Shown piece by piece: positions 28,697-47,845 of a stretch of DNA of 64,000 nt. Both the position numbers and the translations under genes were made by a program. The notes below the pieces were generated by a model. That model searched no databases and had not been told where the DNA came from. It saw only the letters and a list, made by a program, of their open reading frames with translations. Origin of the DNA: Siphlonurus alternatus (Eukaryota; Arthropoda; Insecta; Ephemeroptera; Siphlonuridae); the NCBI GenBank assembly GCA_949825025.1, contig OX463779.1, positions 30,636,359 to 30,700,358 on the forward strand. The letters run 5' to 3'. The number at the start of each line of letters is the position of its first letter. Within the stretch, counting starts at the first letter, position 1.

Positions 28697-28857
28697 CAGG
28701 GGCGGATCCAGCCCGCGGCTTTGGGAGGGGCGGTGCCCTATGCCGCAATGTTAAATTTTGGGGTGGGAAGGGGGGGGGGGGCGACGGGTGGTGGGTGGTA
28801 ATACCTTCAATGTATTTTGGGACCTTTTTGGGGGGGGGGGCGATGGATCCGCGCCTG
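28697..28857. mobile_element. hAT-like MITE 1 (161 bp)
   Basis: Terminal inverted repeats CAGGGGCGGATCCA and TGGATCCGCGCCTG flank a body with long G runs. It is bounded on both sides by the perfect 8-bp duplication AATATACC (28689-28696 and 28858-28865). The 8-bp target duplication and the CAGGG ends point to the hAT superfamily. Confidence 0.88.
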
Positions 28858-29840
28858 AATATACCTCTTCTATAATTACGATATCAATAACAGTATAATT
28901 ATTGTTATTGAAACTTGTTTTTGCTTATTATGAATATTGACTTTCCATCAATTAAAATAATATAATTAGTGAAATTTGAATATCATAATTTGTCAGTTTA
29001 TATTCTAAACTAATAATTATCAATATTACCTACAGTATAATTAGAGTATTTATGTAAATTACAATTAAATATTCCAATAATTCAGCAAAACATTGCATCA
29101 TTGTTAAATATTTTCTATTTTTAGTATTTTATTTTGCAACATATCTTAAATAAGAAATATAATGATTTTTTTCTTAAAATGGCTACATGCCAATATAACA
29201 CCGGAAAGGAAGGATTAGACAAATAAAAAAAATCAGACTTAATTTCAGACTTAATTTAATTATTCGAAATTCTACCCTGGCAAAGTGACAATAAAGTGTT
29301 CATTAAAATATGGAACATTTTAGCAGGTGATAAAGTTTACCAACATAGTGGTGGTGGTAATGAACAATTTAGTGAACATATTAAATATTTAATACAAACT
29401 ATAGAGAGTGAAATCAACTAGATTGTTTATAAGTTTATACATTATCATGAATGTATATTTTATTAGCCAACGTTATACATCATTAAAGTCCATCACGTGG
29501 TTATATATGATGGTAGCGGTAGCAGGTGTGGGATCAAATATCGTATATGCTTCATCATCATCACAATTTATATACCGTTGATTTGAATCTCTAACACGGG
29601 GTAAGTGTTGAGTTTCACCCCTCAGCAGCCACCACCCTTTGCTCTATCCGCCCAACCTACCACTGAGTTTGAAGCCACTATTACTATATATAGTGGAGGT
29701 GGCGGCACCGATCAGACGTATATACGAGGAGCAGCAGCAACCTTGATGGTATTCACACCGAACACCGCACAATCGCCACATCAAACGATTAAACCCCCCA
29801 ACATATGACGTGGTCGCTCGGTCGCCTTTTGTAACACCCT

Positions 29841-29843
<3 letters not shown>

Positions 29844-29929
<86 letters not shown>
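29844..29929. repeat. (TC)43 microsatellite
   Basis: Uninterrupted TC on the + strand. Confidence 0.98.
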
Positions 29930-29933
<4 letters not shown>

Positions 29934-30638
29934 ACTCACACAATGCTTTATATGTTTTACTGTTAGTCTCTCTCTGCTATAGTCACCAAGTTAATTGTTT
30001 ACTGAGGGGGTGTGTGAGAAAGGAAAATAAATTGAAATTTTGTTTGTTTTAAAAAGTTCAAACTTGATTCAAACATTTAAATTATATTTGAAAACTTTGA
30101 TAGTGTTAAGTGTAAGTTAAATAACAAAGTTGGTTACTTTTTTAGAAGAATAAAGAAAGAACACATACTCACAGTTTGATGACAAAAGGTCGACTACTAA
30201 TACGTTATATACAGATCTCTACATATACAAATTTAGATCTATCTATGATGAATTCAAACATTAATTCTCATCAAACGCTCTAACAAATAATGTGATACCA
30301 TGTGTGTATTATCCGTACCTATATATAAATAGAATCCTTCTCTATATAATTCCAATCTCATTTGAATTATATAGGCTTTTGAAGTACAGACTTTGCTTGT
30401 TCAAGCGTATGTACATGGAAAATTATCCTGTTTAGCTTAGGATTTAGTATTCATATAATAAGATATTTTAAATATATATAATTATATATTTATTACATAA
30501 ATAAAAAGACTCGTGTCGTATAGTAATAAATCAAAATTTTGAACTGGAAATATTAAACTTTCTTTTATGTCGTTTTTGATATTTTAGAATATAAAAAGAG
30601 ACCAAGTTAAATCCTAACAAAAAAACAACAATCATAAC

Positions 30639-30670
<32 letters not shown>

Positions 30671-32098
30671 TAAACGAGTATATAAGAGCTTTATAAGTTT
30701 TTATATACTTTTATACCTCAATATTAATTACTGAGTTTTTTGTTCTAACTTAAAATGTCGTATTTTAAAACAAAACAAAGAAAAATATACATATAATCAA
30801 TGAAAAAACATGAGTATACATTTTTCTTTTTTAAATATGTATAATATTATATCTTTTTAAAATTAAAATTGTCATCACAGCAGGTATTTCAGTTTTGAAA
30901 TAATCACTTAGTTTGATTGAAAAATGTATTATTTCATTAGGGAAATGGATATTTTGAAGCCCGTAAGCTATACTACCGCGTCAAGTAATATACGCTCACA
31001 AGAGGCGACTGGATGTGTGTTTGCTATGATATTGCTAAGCCTCCTCCGTGTTGCGCGTGTGTGGAGGATGAGAAGGGGAAGGAGGAGGGGCAGGTCTGCT
31101 GCAATCAGCTACGAGCCGACATTACCGGAAATCATTAATTACTTGACATTTTGCGCACTCTCGCAGTCAGAAAGCCTTCAATCTATTCGCAACCATTCAA
31201 ATCAAATTCAAAAAGCTTTTAATTTTTTATGCATTATTGTTATTGTTTGCAATAAATTACTATAGTCTGTAAAAAATTTGATGAATTTTATAAATATATT
31301 ATTAATTAGCATAATTAATACAATGGTAAATTTTATTATAATTTAGAAAATCATGACAGAATATTCAATGTATACGTATTCATAATATATTTTTAATGAG
31401 TCTACATGATTTTTTTTTTATTTGCAGTTATAGTTTTCTGAGATCATTATTTAAAAAAAAAAAAAATCTAAAAACTTTTATATAAAATATATTTGAAGGT
31501 ACTAAATACACATTTTCTTCGAATATTGTCACGCATTCTACATTATTTTTACGTTAAACATATCGCTCAATTATAATCTCATTTGTTTGGTTGTTGGAGA
31601 AAGGCGTGACGAGGAATCGATCGAGTCGTCGTGCAAGGCGCTCGACGTGGGGTGACCGTTTCCGTCGTAACTCGTTGGGACAATACTCATTGCCTGGCAG
31701 AGGCTTTTGTTGGTAACGAACCCTTTGTTTGTTAGCAGCACCAGTATAGAGGTGGGTTTACATGGTTGTGATTTTGGAAGCGTACTTCATGTTAAATTCC
31801 ATGGCAGCCATGTTACTTTAGCACGAAATTCTGATTATTGTCGTAGAAATATTAAGTCCATGTTATAACAGTCAATTTCTTATTTATTAAAAATTCATAT
31901 CTGATTTATGATGTAGTTTGCTTGCACTCATTTGAGAGGTATTAAGAGATTTTTACTGATCGAAATATCACTTTTAACGACAAAATATTGGATAAGTTCA
32001 TATATATGGTACTTTTGTTAAAAAACAATTAAAATATTTTGACTAAATATCATCACTGCTTAATTAGTAAACTTTTTAGTCCTGTTACTTAATGTTAA
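29930..32098. other. AT-rich intergenic DNA with two GC-richer patches
   Basis: Patches at 30960-31180 (an unrecognised Arg-rich frame) and 31595-31770. A short TA tract lies at 30637-30662. Confidence 0.5.
31595..31770. promoter_or_regulatory. CpG-rich patch, possible regulatory element
   Basis: GCGTGACGAGGAATCGATCG and following sequence have about fifteen CpGs in 100 bp within AT-rich DNA. There is no ORF or splice evidence. Confidence 0.25.
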
Positions 32099-32343
32099 GC
32101 CGGTATTACACGATACAATTTTTCTGATTATTGAATACAATTTTTCCTTACAAGAAAATTTCATCTCCATACAAACAAATGGAGTTCAAGTTTTCTTGTA
32201 AGGAAAAATTGTATTCAATAGTTATAAAAATTGTATCCAATTTTTCCTTTCAAGAAAACTTCAACTCCATTTGTTTGTATAGACATGAAATTTTCTTGCA
32301 AGGAAAAATTGTATGCAAAATTGTATCGTGTAATAATACCGGC
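32099..32343. mobile_element. Nested inverted-repeat MITE (245 bp)
   Basis: Outer repeats GCCGGTATTACACGATACAA and the matching right end flank inner alternating copies of CTTACAAGAAAATTTCATCT-type sequence in both orientations. The element can form nested hairpins. A degenerate relative is at 3162-3297. Confidence 0.75.
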
Positions 32344-34415
32344 ATTAGTTAATTACAATTGAACTCTTGATTCATATTTTTGTTATTTGTTGCCATATTG
32401 AAACAATCACAGAATACTTTAATCAATTTTGAGGTAAAAATTCACTAACAATCCAGATGTGTCTTTATGTTGTTTTCTCTCTCCTCTTGATTCATCAGAA
32501 GTAATTTCAGTTGTCCTAACAAAATTTATATATAGACTCAAAATGTTGACCAACAATGTTATGTAGCTTAAAGTTAGTGAGTCGTGTTTTTAGACACAGA
32601 ACCAAGTTTAAATGATCAAATTTCATAACGGGTTCAAATTGAAATAACTTTTTTTATATATATATGATATTATACGCTCTACCAATAATTTCTCTCCATT
32701 TTCCAGTATTTCTTAATCTCCATGCCCTGTCACATTTCTACACTAATGTGTACAAAAGACGGTGAAAATATTGATTTTTCATAAAACCTGAAAAATATTT
32801 TATACCTAAATTCTTTGGAAATTCACAATCAATTTTAAATTTGCAAATACGATATTCTTTATTACGGTGGAAAGCAAATAACTTACATACGGAATCCCAA
32901 AAATTGAGTTCAATATTTTTGTATTTACTTTTTATTTAATTCAAAGTTTTATAATACTATAAAAACAAAATTAAAATAAAATCTAATATGTGATATAGTA
33001 AAAATGATATTTAATGAGTGTTAAATTTAGTCTAAAATATTTTCACAGTTGAGTGGTTGACATCAGTTAAATTATGATTGCTGCTTGGTGATGTTTATAA
33101 CTGTAGGTGCTAGAAGGTTGCTAATTGCCTGGGTTGCTGAACGTCAGGCTTGCATGCACTGTCGTTGCTTTGATCTCTTCACAAGCTCTCTGCTGGGATC
33201 ACTATACCATACCGGGTCATCAACCGACTCTGACTAGCACAGCAACTAACTACTGATCACATTTTTATTAGAAAAGCTGATTTTTTTATTGTAACTATGG
33301 TTAGTATCATTTTAAAATAAAGAATCAGATGAGTCATTCAGTTCACCTAATTTTCTTATTTATCAATTAATTTTATTGTAATAAATGGAAAGACCTTTGT
33401 TTAGAATTTACCTTAAGATGGTTGCATTTACCGTCATCAAGTTAATTCCAGTGCATTTTAATACACAGGTAATTTTGTAACAATAATAAAAAAAAAACAG
33501 TAGGACGTTTGTCTTGTTTAGATGCATGAAATAAATTCCTTTCGATTTTAAAGGTTTTATAGAATCATTAAAAATGGAAACGTATAATGTGAATGGGGAG
33601 AGGGTGGAAGTTACAAAATTCGCGGTATTCTGTCTAATTAAGGAACGTTAGAAATATTTCACGATATTTCATGCCGAGCAATCATGGTCCTAACTCCAAT
33701 CCATTTTGAATTTTATACAAAAATAAAGCTTATATATTTAAAATTAGCCAAGAAATAACAAAAAATTAATGGAAGTTTTATGTTCAGTAAAGTATACAGC
33801 AGCTAACTTTAAACTCGTATTCAATTCACATACGTAAAAACAAACAAGAAAATTACACAAAGTAAGTCTGAAATATTAGTTATATAAGGAAAACTACAGT
33901 TTCCAGTTTTTATCGTAATATTATAATTAATTAAGTATATGAAACAACTTTACGAAAACCAATTATTATTATTACATGTTTTAAATTATATATTTAAAAT
34001 TCATATACTTATTATTATTTTTTTAATTCACTTCTCTGTATGGAAGAGAGGGGAGTTTTATTAGAAATAAAAAGAAATTCTAAAGCTTCATCATTTTTAC
34101 AATTGTCCTTTAAAGAGAAATATAAGCTCAATAAAATTCATATTTTACATTTGATGGTTTTCATACATCGTAAAAATTTTCATTGCCATATAAAGATATG
34201 AATTATTTAATTGAATTGTGAGACATAAATGGAGCTAATCAATATCAGAAATGACGCGTTCAACAACCTTGTCGTTTTAATACGACAAAGAGGAAATTAC
34301 TTTTAATGGTACCCAAAGTATCCTGCAATTTTATTATTCTTCACGAATTTTAATAAAATAATTATATATTATTAATTCAAGATATCATTTCATTTAATTT
34401 CATACAGAATTTATC
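32344..34415. other. AT-rich intergenic DNA
   Basis: A GC-richer patch at 33.10-33.25 kb. Nothing else is recognised. Confidence 0.5.
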
Positions 34416-34752
34416 AATAGAGGCTTCAAGTGAGTTCGCTTCGCGATGCTCACTTGTGTCGCTATGGTCCATCTTGCACTTGAAAATGAAGCAAAGTGTC
34501 ATTAATATGTTTTTTGGAATAAACACATTTAAAAAAAAGTGTTATTTTTTAACTTTTCTCGGTTATGAATGACGTAAAAATCTAAATCTTGCATTATCCA
34601 CTGCAGTTTTTAGTTTGGACTCACGCCCCTAAAAAATATTTTTCCTAATGAAAAAACGAACTAACTTTTTTTTTTTTTATTTATTTATTTTTTCATGGGT
34701 TTAGATGGGACGGTGAAAACACCGAAAAATCAGCCGACTTGAAGCCTCTATT
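34416..34752. mobile_element. TA-target MITE (mariner-like), copy B
   Basis: Perfect 16-bp terminal repeats AATAGAGGCTTCAAGT and ACTTGAAGCCTCTATT. The interior is homologous to copy A (CATCTTGCACTTGAAAATGA, then CGGTTATGAAT), with a longer T-rich section. Confidence 0.75.
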
Positions 34753-34958
34753 AGAATTAACCATTTTACCATAACTCACACACGGTCCCTCTTTAATATA
34801 TTTGAAATACGTCAACAATATGACTATAGGGTATATTGCAGTGATGTGGTATCATATACAATGTAGCGTTATTGGCTTTCAGATGCCAAGCTCTCCTCAG
34901 GGTCTAAGTGATCATCAATTTCTTGCCTCGTGGCAGTGATGTAATGTGGCAGCAGTAG

Positions 34959-34968
34959 GCGCCACCTG
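34959..34968 (-). promoter_or_regulatory. CTCF-core-like site CAGGTGGCGC, minus strand
   Basis: Exact core on the minus strand, within a GC-rich segment that also has two GGCGCC words. It faces the + strand site at 18293. Confidence 0.3.
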
Positions 34969-35440
34969 GCGCTCACTGGCGCCTGCAGCTTCCAACCCCT
35001 CCACATTAATTACAATACCTATAGCCAGTCTACCATACCCTGTCCGCCCGCTTTACTTAATAACCCATCTAGGTAATTAAATATAATCAGGTAGAGTGGT
35101 TAGTACAATATTGCTGATCCAAGCCCATTTTAATAATAAAATGCATATTATTACCTTTATGATAACAGTAAAAAAAATATAACAATATAATTGTGGCTAT
35201 ATTAAAAATATTGAATAACTAATGTAATTTTAATTAATATTTTATAAAATGATGATGTGGAAAATATAATACCGGTATTAAATTAAAGATATAGGTTAAT
35301 AAGTTAATATATAAGTTTTTAATATAATGTGTGTGAATATATATTATTTATATATATTTAAGGTCACGTGTCATTTTAGTGAAAAAGAGCTTACTGTAGT
35401 TAAAAATTCACTTATATTATAATTAAATTATATAATAATG

Positions 35441-35722
35441 AGGTCAAGCATCGCGCAGTGCATTGACCGGTTCTCGTTAGATCACCGAAGTCAAGCAACG
35501 TCGAGCGTGGTTAGTACTTAATTAAATAGGTGAGTAAAAATCACGATGCTCGCTCCCTCCTCCCTCCCAGGGGTAAATTCATCTCGCTTTCCCGGCTTTC
35601 CACCCAGTGCAGTGATACACTCGTGTGTGGTTCCCCAGGCTTTGTCATCGCTTTGGTCCATTGGTAAAAGTAGAGTCCTTCCTGACTGAAGTTTTCCACG
35701 GTTCCCTCAATTCACTGAACTA
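35441..35722 (+). mobile_element. 5S-rRNA-derived SINE
   Basis: The head (about 35441-35540) resembles arthropod 5S rRNA. CGGTTCTCGT, GATCACCGAAG, AAGCAACGTCGAGCG and GGTTAGTACTT occur in the 5S order, covering the internal promoter A-box/IE/C-box region, with a small insertion in the C box. The body (35572-35680) and the 3' module (35681-35715, CTGACTGAAGTTTTCCACGG...) are shared with the element at 54272. It is a degenerate retroposed copy, not a 5S gene. Confidence 0.75.
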
Positions 35723-36670
35723 TAATGCAGTTTTTAATAAGATAATAACAATACAATTATTATATTGATGTGTTTTATATTGATCTGATTTGATAGAGGA
35801 GGACAAAACTTCTCTATTTTTTTCAACTTTGAGATTAAAATCAACAAAATAGACTTATATATGATATGCACTACTGAGCTCATTAGCAATATCAAATGTA
35901 TAATAATATATAATACCTAAAAGAGCAAAAAACTCTTTGCATTAATGGCTTTACATGCATGACGCAAAGATGCAGCATGCTTCGTGACTTTATCATTAAG
36001 GTGCTTCAAGTTATCTGTATATATGCATACCTTTTTCTGTGCAGGCTCCATCACCGACGAAGAGAAGGCAAGGGATCGAAAAATAGAAAAGTTTGTTTCT
36101 CTCACTGTCACTCATGCAACCACAAATCCACTTAATTAATATGCCTATACTGTATGCATACACATCATCAATAAGCCAAAGTTAATCACTAAAAGTTTTT
36201 CAACTGAATTAGTATTATATCAATCATAATTTATGATATTTCTATGCATAATATTTTCCACTTTGTTTACTTAACTTCACGCACGTGTAAATTAATATTC
36301 AGCTGATATCTGTCAAGCAGACAACATGACAAAAATATATGTTGTTTGTTGAATGTTGATTCGTTAATAAATAGCATTATTAAAAAAAATAATAGTAACT
36401 AAATATAATTTTGGTTTGTATTTGTAACATTTTTTCATAACATGCATTTATTAATTTAATCATATTTTCTTACAAAATATCAGTTACATGCCCTAATTTT
36501 TTTTTCTCGCAATCGAGAGCAAGGGGAGAGTTGGTTGACCGGAAATGATCGGCAGTCGGGTCGGGCGGCAGCTCGTCAGATACAAAAAATACACGCGCGG
36601 CTTCGCTGTGTGAGTGGTAGGGGGAAGTTAGAAGATTGTATGGAAATCTCAGCAGAATAGATGACATAAA

Positions 36671-36850
36671 CAGGCGCGGATCCAAGGGGGGGGGATGGGG
36701 GCGATCGCCCCCCCCCCCCCCAAGGTCCCAAAATACATTGAAGGTATTACCACCCCCACCCGTCGCCCCCCCCCCTCCCACACCAAAATTTAACATTGCG
36801 GGATAGGGCACCGCCCCCCCCCCCAAAGCCGCGGGCTGGATCCGCCCCTG
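36671..36850. mobile_element. hAT-like MITE 2 (180 bp), inverse orientation to MITE 1
   Basis: Ends CAGGCGCGGATCCA and TGGATCCGCCCCTG, with perfect 8-bp duplication GACATAAA (36663-36670, 36851-36858). The body is the reverse complement of MITE 1 with poly-C runs, so the two are the same subfamily. Confidence 0.88.
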
Positions 36851-37375
36851 GACATAAAGGACCAAGAGATGGCGCTGACGTCTGCAAATTTTGCTCTTTA
36901 CATCGAGGATACGGCAATACCTATAGCATGGGGAGAATCACAAAAATTATAAAATATATAGGAAAGAAATCACGTACTTAATTAAGAAGTTGAAATATTT
37001 TTTTATATTTGTCCGAAAGTGTTTGACAACTAATTATGGTGTTGTCATTTCTATAAAATTATGCTGCGGCTACTGATAGAGCATTTACATGATTTTACAA
37101 TGTTAATCATATACAGCAATCCTCGCCAGACGCACGTAGTTCCAGCAGTTACTACTAGGGGGTGCACTAACTTTATGACGCCATCAAGTGTTCCCCGGCG
37201 GGAAAAAAATTTCCATTTTAAGCCACCATAATGTTACAAAATTTGATTTTTTTCAGTAACTATTAAAGCTATGAATTTAAAAACATCTTCTACCCCCCCT
37301 CCCCCATTTAGAGGTCTTCTGATAATGAATCAATTAAGAACTCATTTTCCTCTAAAAAATATCTTTAATGCCAAA

Positions 37376-37450
37376 AAAGCGATTTCGATTTTTTTTTACA
37401 TAGGTTTGGATTGGACGGTGGGATCGGAACACCGCAAAATCAGCTGACAT
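37376..37450. mobile_element. Fragment of the same MITE family
   Basis: ACATAGGTTTGGATTGGACG ... CACCGCAAAATCAGCTGAC matches the right end of copies A and B, but the terminal GAAGCCTC is lost. Confidence 0.5.
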
Positions 37451-38108
37451 GGTAATTATTACACATATGATTAAAATTGTTACTACATTAATCAAAAACT
37501 CATTAAGGTAGGCCCTTTAAACATAAAAAATTTAAATATTATTAAAAAAAATATATATAAATGACTATCACGCAATTTGCCCATACTTTGGTCACAGCAT
37601 GAGCGCTATACAAAAGACCGTATTAATTCTAGGTTGACGTGTTTGCCACAAGATTTTTTTCGTAGCAACCACAAGAAGGATTGGTTTGGGTTTGGTAAAA
37701 AGGTGAGTTTTCAAAGCAATATTCGATATCAAAGCTATTTACTCACAATTTTTTTCTGGATTTTTTTAACGCTGTATAGATTTACAATAGTGTTTCTTAC
37801 TCTGAAAAAAGTTTAAAAAAAATATTACATTAAAACATTGATCATATACAACCACTATTTATTTATTTTTTTAAGATATAAAACATGCGCCGGTCATGCC
37901 CTTCGAAGGCGTTTGGGCCCTATCTTTTTATTGAGGACCAAACATCTTCATGGAGCGAGAGGCCGCACTTTCATTATTTAAAAAAATAATCCCCGGATTC
38001 AGAAAAATCTGAAAATTTTAGAGAAAAATTTGGTACCCTGTTTTCATTTTTGTAACATCGAAATTCATGGAAATTGTCCATTTAAAGTTACTGTGTAACA
38101 TTCTTAAG

Positions 38109-38510
38109 GTGATTGGGTGTAGCACCGGTAGTTGGTAGCACTAACATATCTTCACAATTTTAATTTTTTAATCTAATGATCTGGAGTAATTTTGAACCTA
38201 GAGCTTAATTAGCTGTTTGCAGAAATGTCAAGATTATGACAGATAAAGTTTTTATGTATTTAATTAAATAAAATTATTTTTTAACATTTTTTTAAAAATG
38301 AACAACAATCTTTTAAAATTTTTAAAAAAATAGTTTTATTTACTTAAAGGCATAAAAACTTAATCTGTCCGCTAGAGAAACTCATAATCTTGACATTTCT
38401 GCAATCAGTAAGCTCTAGGTTCAAAATTATCCCAGATAATTAGATTCAAAGATTAACATTGTGAAAATACGTTAGTGTTGCCACCTACACAGGTCGCACT
38501 CAAACACCAA
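38109..38510. mobile_element. Foldback element, ~400 bp, with ~190-bp arms
   Basis: GAACCTAGAGCTTA, GCAGAAATGTCAAGATTATG and AAGTTTTTATG in the left half reappear reverse-complemented in the right half, in matching order, around an A/T-rich centre near 38310. The arms are diverged, so the insertion is old. Confidence 0.7.
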
Positions 38511-46283
<7,773 letters not shown>

Positions 46284-46305
46284 GCGCATGCGCACCACAT
46301 GCGCA
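46284..46305 (+). promoter_or_regulatory. NRF-1-type palindrome pair, probable promoter of the microprotein gene
   Basis: GCGCATGCGCA at 46284-46294 is a full NRF-1/ewg palindrome. A second half-site (ATGCGCA) follows at 46299-46305. A GCGGCCAT motif (YY1-like) lies near 46355. There is no TATA box. This is typical of TATA-less housekeeping promoters and lies about 250 bp upstream of the ATG at 46546. Confidence 0.5.
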
Positions 46306-46545
46306 CAGCGATGACAGTTGGTCAGTCGTTCATCTATCTTTGCTTGCCGTGTTTGCGGCCATTTATATTCGACAAGTTATCTACAAACATCGAAGTCATC
46401 TTTAGTACTATCTTTTTGAACTAAAGATTTTTAGTTAAATCCATTAATTATTTATCTGTTGTGTCATAAAGTTTAGTGATTTATGTCATATTTTCATTAA
46501 AATAATGTGTTTGAAAGTTCAATTTTTTTTTTTACCGAAGACAGC

Positions 46546-47690
46546 ATGGCATCCAACTCCCGGAGGGGATCATCTGATGATAAAACTGTAAGTATGCTAA
46601 CATTTAATTTCCACGTTACTACAATTGCCACTACATACTATACATATGTGGGCAAACCCAACTTCGGCCCTATGGGCAACTTTGCAAATCTGATCGGTGA
46701 TTCGGTTCGCATGGGCAAAAATAAAATCCGGGAAGGGTGACCCCCCCCCCAATTTTCCCAACCCCCCAAAAAATTATTTTTTTTTCACTATCTTGATTGT
46801 GGACGACGAAGGGACGGTGAAGTGAAAAAAAATACCCCCTTCCCCTCCCGGGTCATGGGCAAAGTCAACTTCGGTCCTATGGGCATATCTGCAAATCTGA
46901 TTAGAGATTATTGTTCCGTGGGCAAAAAAAAAATTTTGGGGTGGGGGAAAATCTTTCCCACCTCTCCCAATTTTTTTTTTTACCATCTCGATTCAGGACG
47001 ACAATCTTTTGGCGAAGTGAAAAAAAAATACCCTTCCCTCCCGGGTCATGGGCAAAGTCAACTTCGGTCCTATGGGCATATCTGTAAATCTGATTAGAGA
47101 TTATTGTTCCGTGGGCAAAAAAAAAAAAAAAAATTGGGGTGGGGGTGAAATTTTTCCCACCCCTCCTCAAAATTTTTTTTTTTTTACTATCTCGATTCAG
47201 GACGACAAACTTTTGGTAAAGTGAAAAAAAAATACCCCCCCCTCCCTGGTCATGGGCAAAGTCAACTTCGGTCCTATGGAAAAATCTGCAAATCTGATAA
47301 GTGATTAATGTTACATGAGCAAAAAAAAAAAAAAAAAAAAAGTTTGGGGCGTGGGGAAATTTCCATGAAAATATTATGTGAAAATATTATGTGAAATTAT
47401 TGAATATTATTTAAAAATTTCAAATAATTTTATTCACTGAAAATTAAAATGTGCCTTTTTTTTTATTCGTCATAACAAAAGTTTTATATACAGGAAAACT
47501 TTTAAACAACGGCATTAAAAAAATATTTGTGAAGCAGCAACGTATGTCCATAATTTTTTCACGCCCCATATTTTTAATAGGAATGAAATTGCTATGACAA
47601 TGTTTTAAAGCATGATTTTAATGTTACTTTCAGGTTCCAGGAAACCTGTGCACTGAGCTGCAGCGTCTGCAGAATAGAAGTTCCGTGTAG
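46546..47690 (+). CDS. Putative two-exon microprotein gene (32 residues)
   Basis: Exon 1 coding part is 46546-46587 (MASNSRRGSSDDKT, 14 codons) and stops in phase 0 at ACT|GTAAGT. Exon 2 is 47634-47690, entered through ACTTTCAG, and adds 18 codons (VPGNLC...ELQRLQ...RSSV) before TAG. An AATAAA with a downstream GT-rich stretch follows 130 bp later, and NRF-1-like sites lie 250 bp upstream. All parts of a small gene are therefore present in order on one strand. The peptide is basic and polar at its N-terminus, has a short helix-like ELQRLQ stretch and ends SSV, which fits a class I PDZ-binding tail. I do not recognise the family, and no signal peptide or membrane segment is visible. The intron carries a ~200-bp tandem array. 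It could instead be a pseudogene, an untranslated RNA gene, or one isoform of a longer gene. Confidence 0.45.
46648..47360 (+). repeat. Tandem repeat array, ~193-207 bp period, about 3.6 copies
   Basis: The unit begins at 46648, 46855, 47048 and 47252 with (G/A)TGGGCAAA...CAACTTCGG and contains A-, C- and T-homopolymer blocks. Copies 2 and 3 are nearly identical. Copy 1 is more diverged and copy 4 is partial. The array lies wholly inside the putative intron 46588-47633. Confidence 0.85.
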
Positions 47691-47819
47691 ATAATGTTTT
47701 CATACTTATTAAATTGTAATTTCAACACATCATGCAACATCATATAATACGCTGCTCTAATGTTATGTTAAATAAGCAAGGTTTATTATGTATGCTATTT
47801 CTATATGTCCATTTATTTC

Positions 47820-47825
47820 AATAAA
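47820..47825 (+). terminator. AATAAA polyadenylation signal
   Basis: AATAAA 130 bp after the TAG at 47688-47690, followed by TTGTATGTTGTAATC and a T-rich stretch that would serve as the downstream GU element. It is in the right place to end the microprotein transcript near 47840-47850. Confidence 0.45.
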
Positions 47826-47845
47826 TTGTATGTTGTAATCATATT

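Noticed and set aside
30924..31265. 113-codon frame with an Arg-rich middle
   Set aside because: The composition is explained by a GGAGGAGGGG-type purine patch. There are no recognisable motifs or splice context.
35441..35540. Functional 5S rRNA gene
   Set aside because: The sequence is interrupted in the C box, has diverged ends and is fused to a SINE body. There is no terminator T run at the expected place.
36470..36981. Gly- and Pro-rich frames around 36.5-37.0 kb
   Set aside because: They arise from the poly-G/poly-C runs of hAT-like MITE 2.
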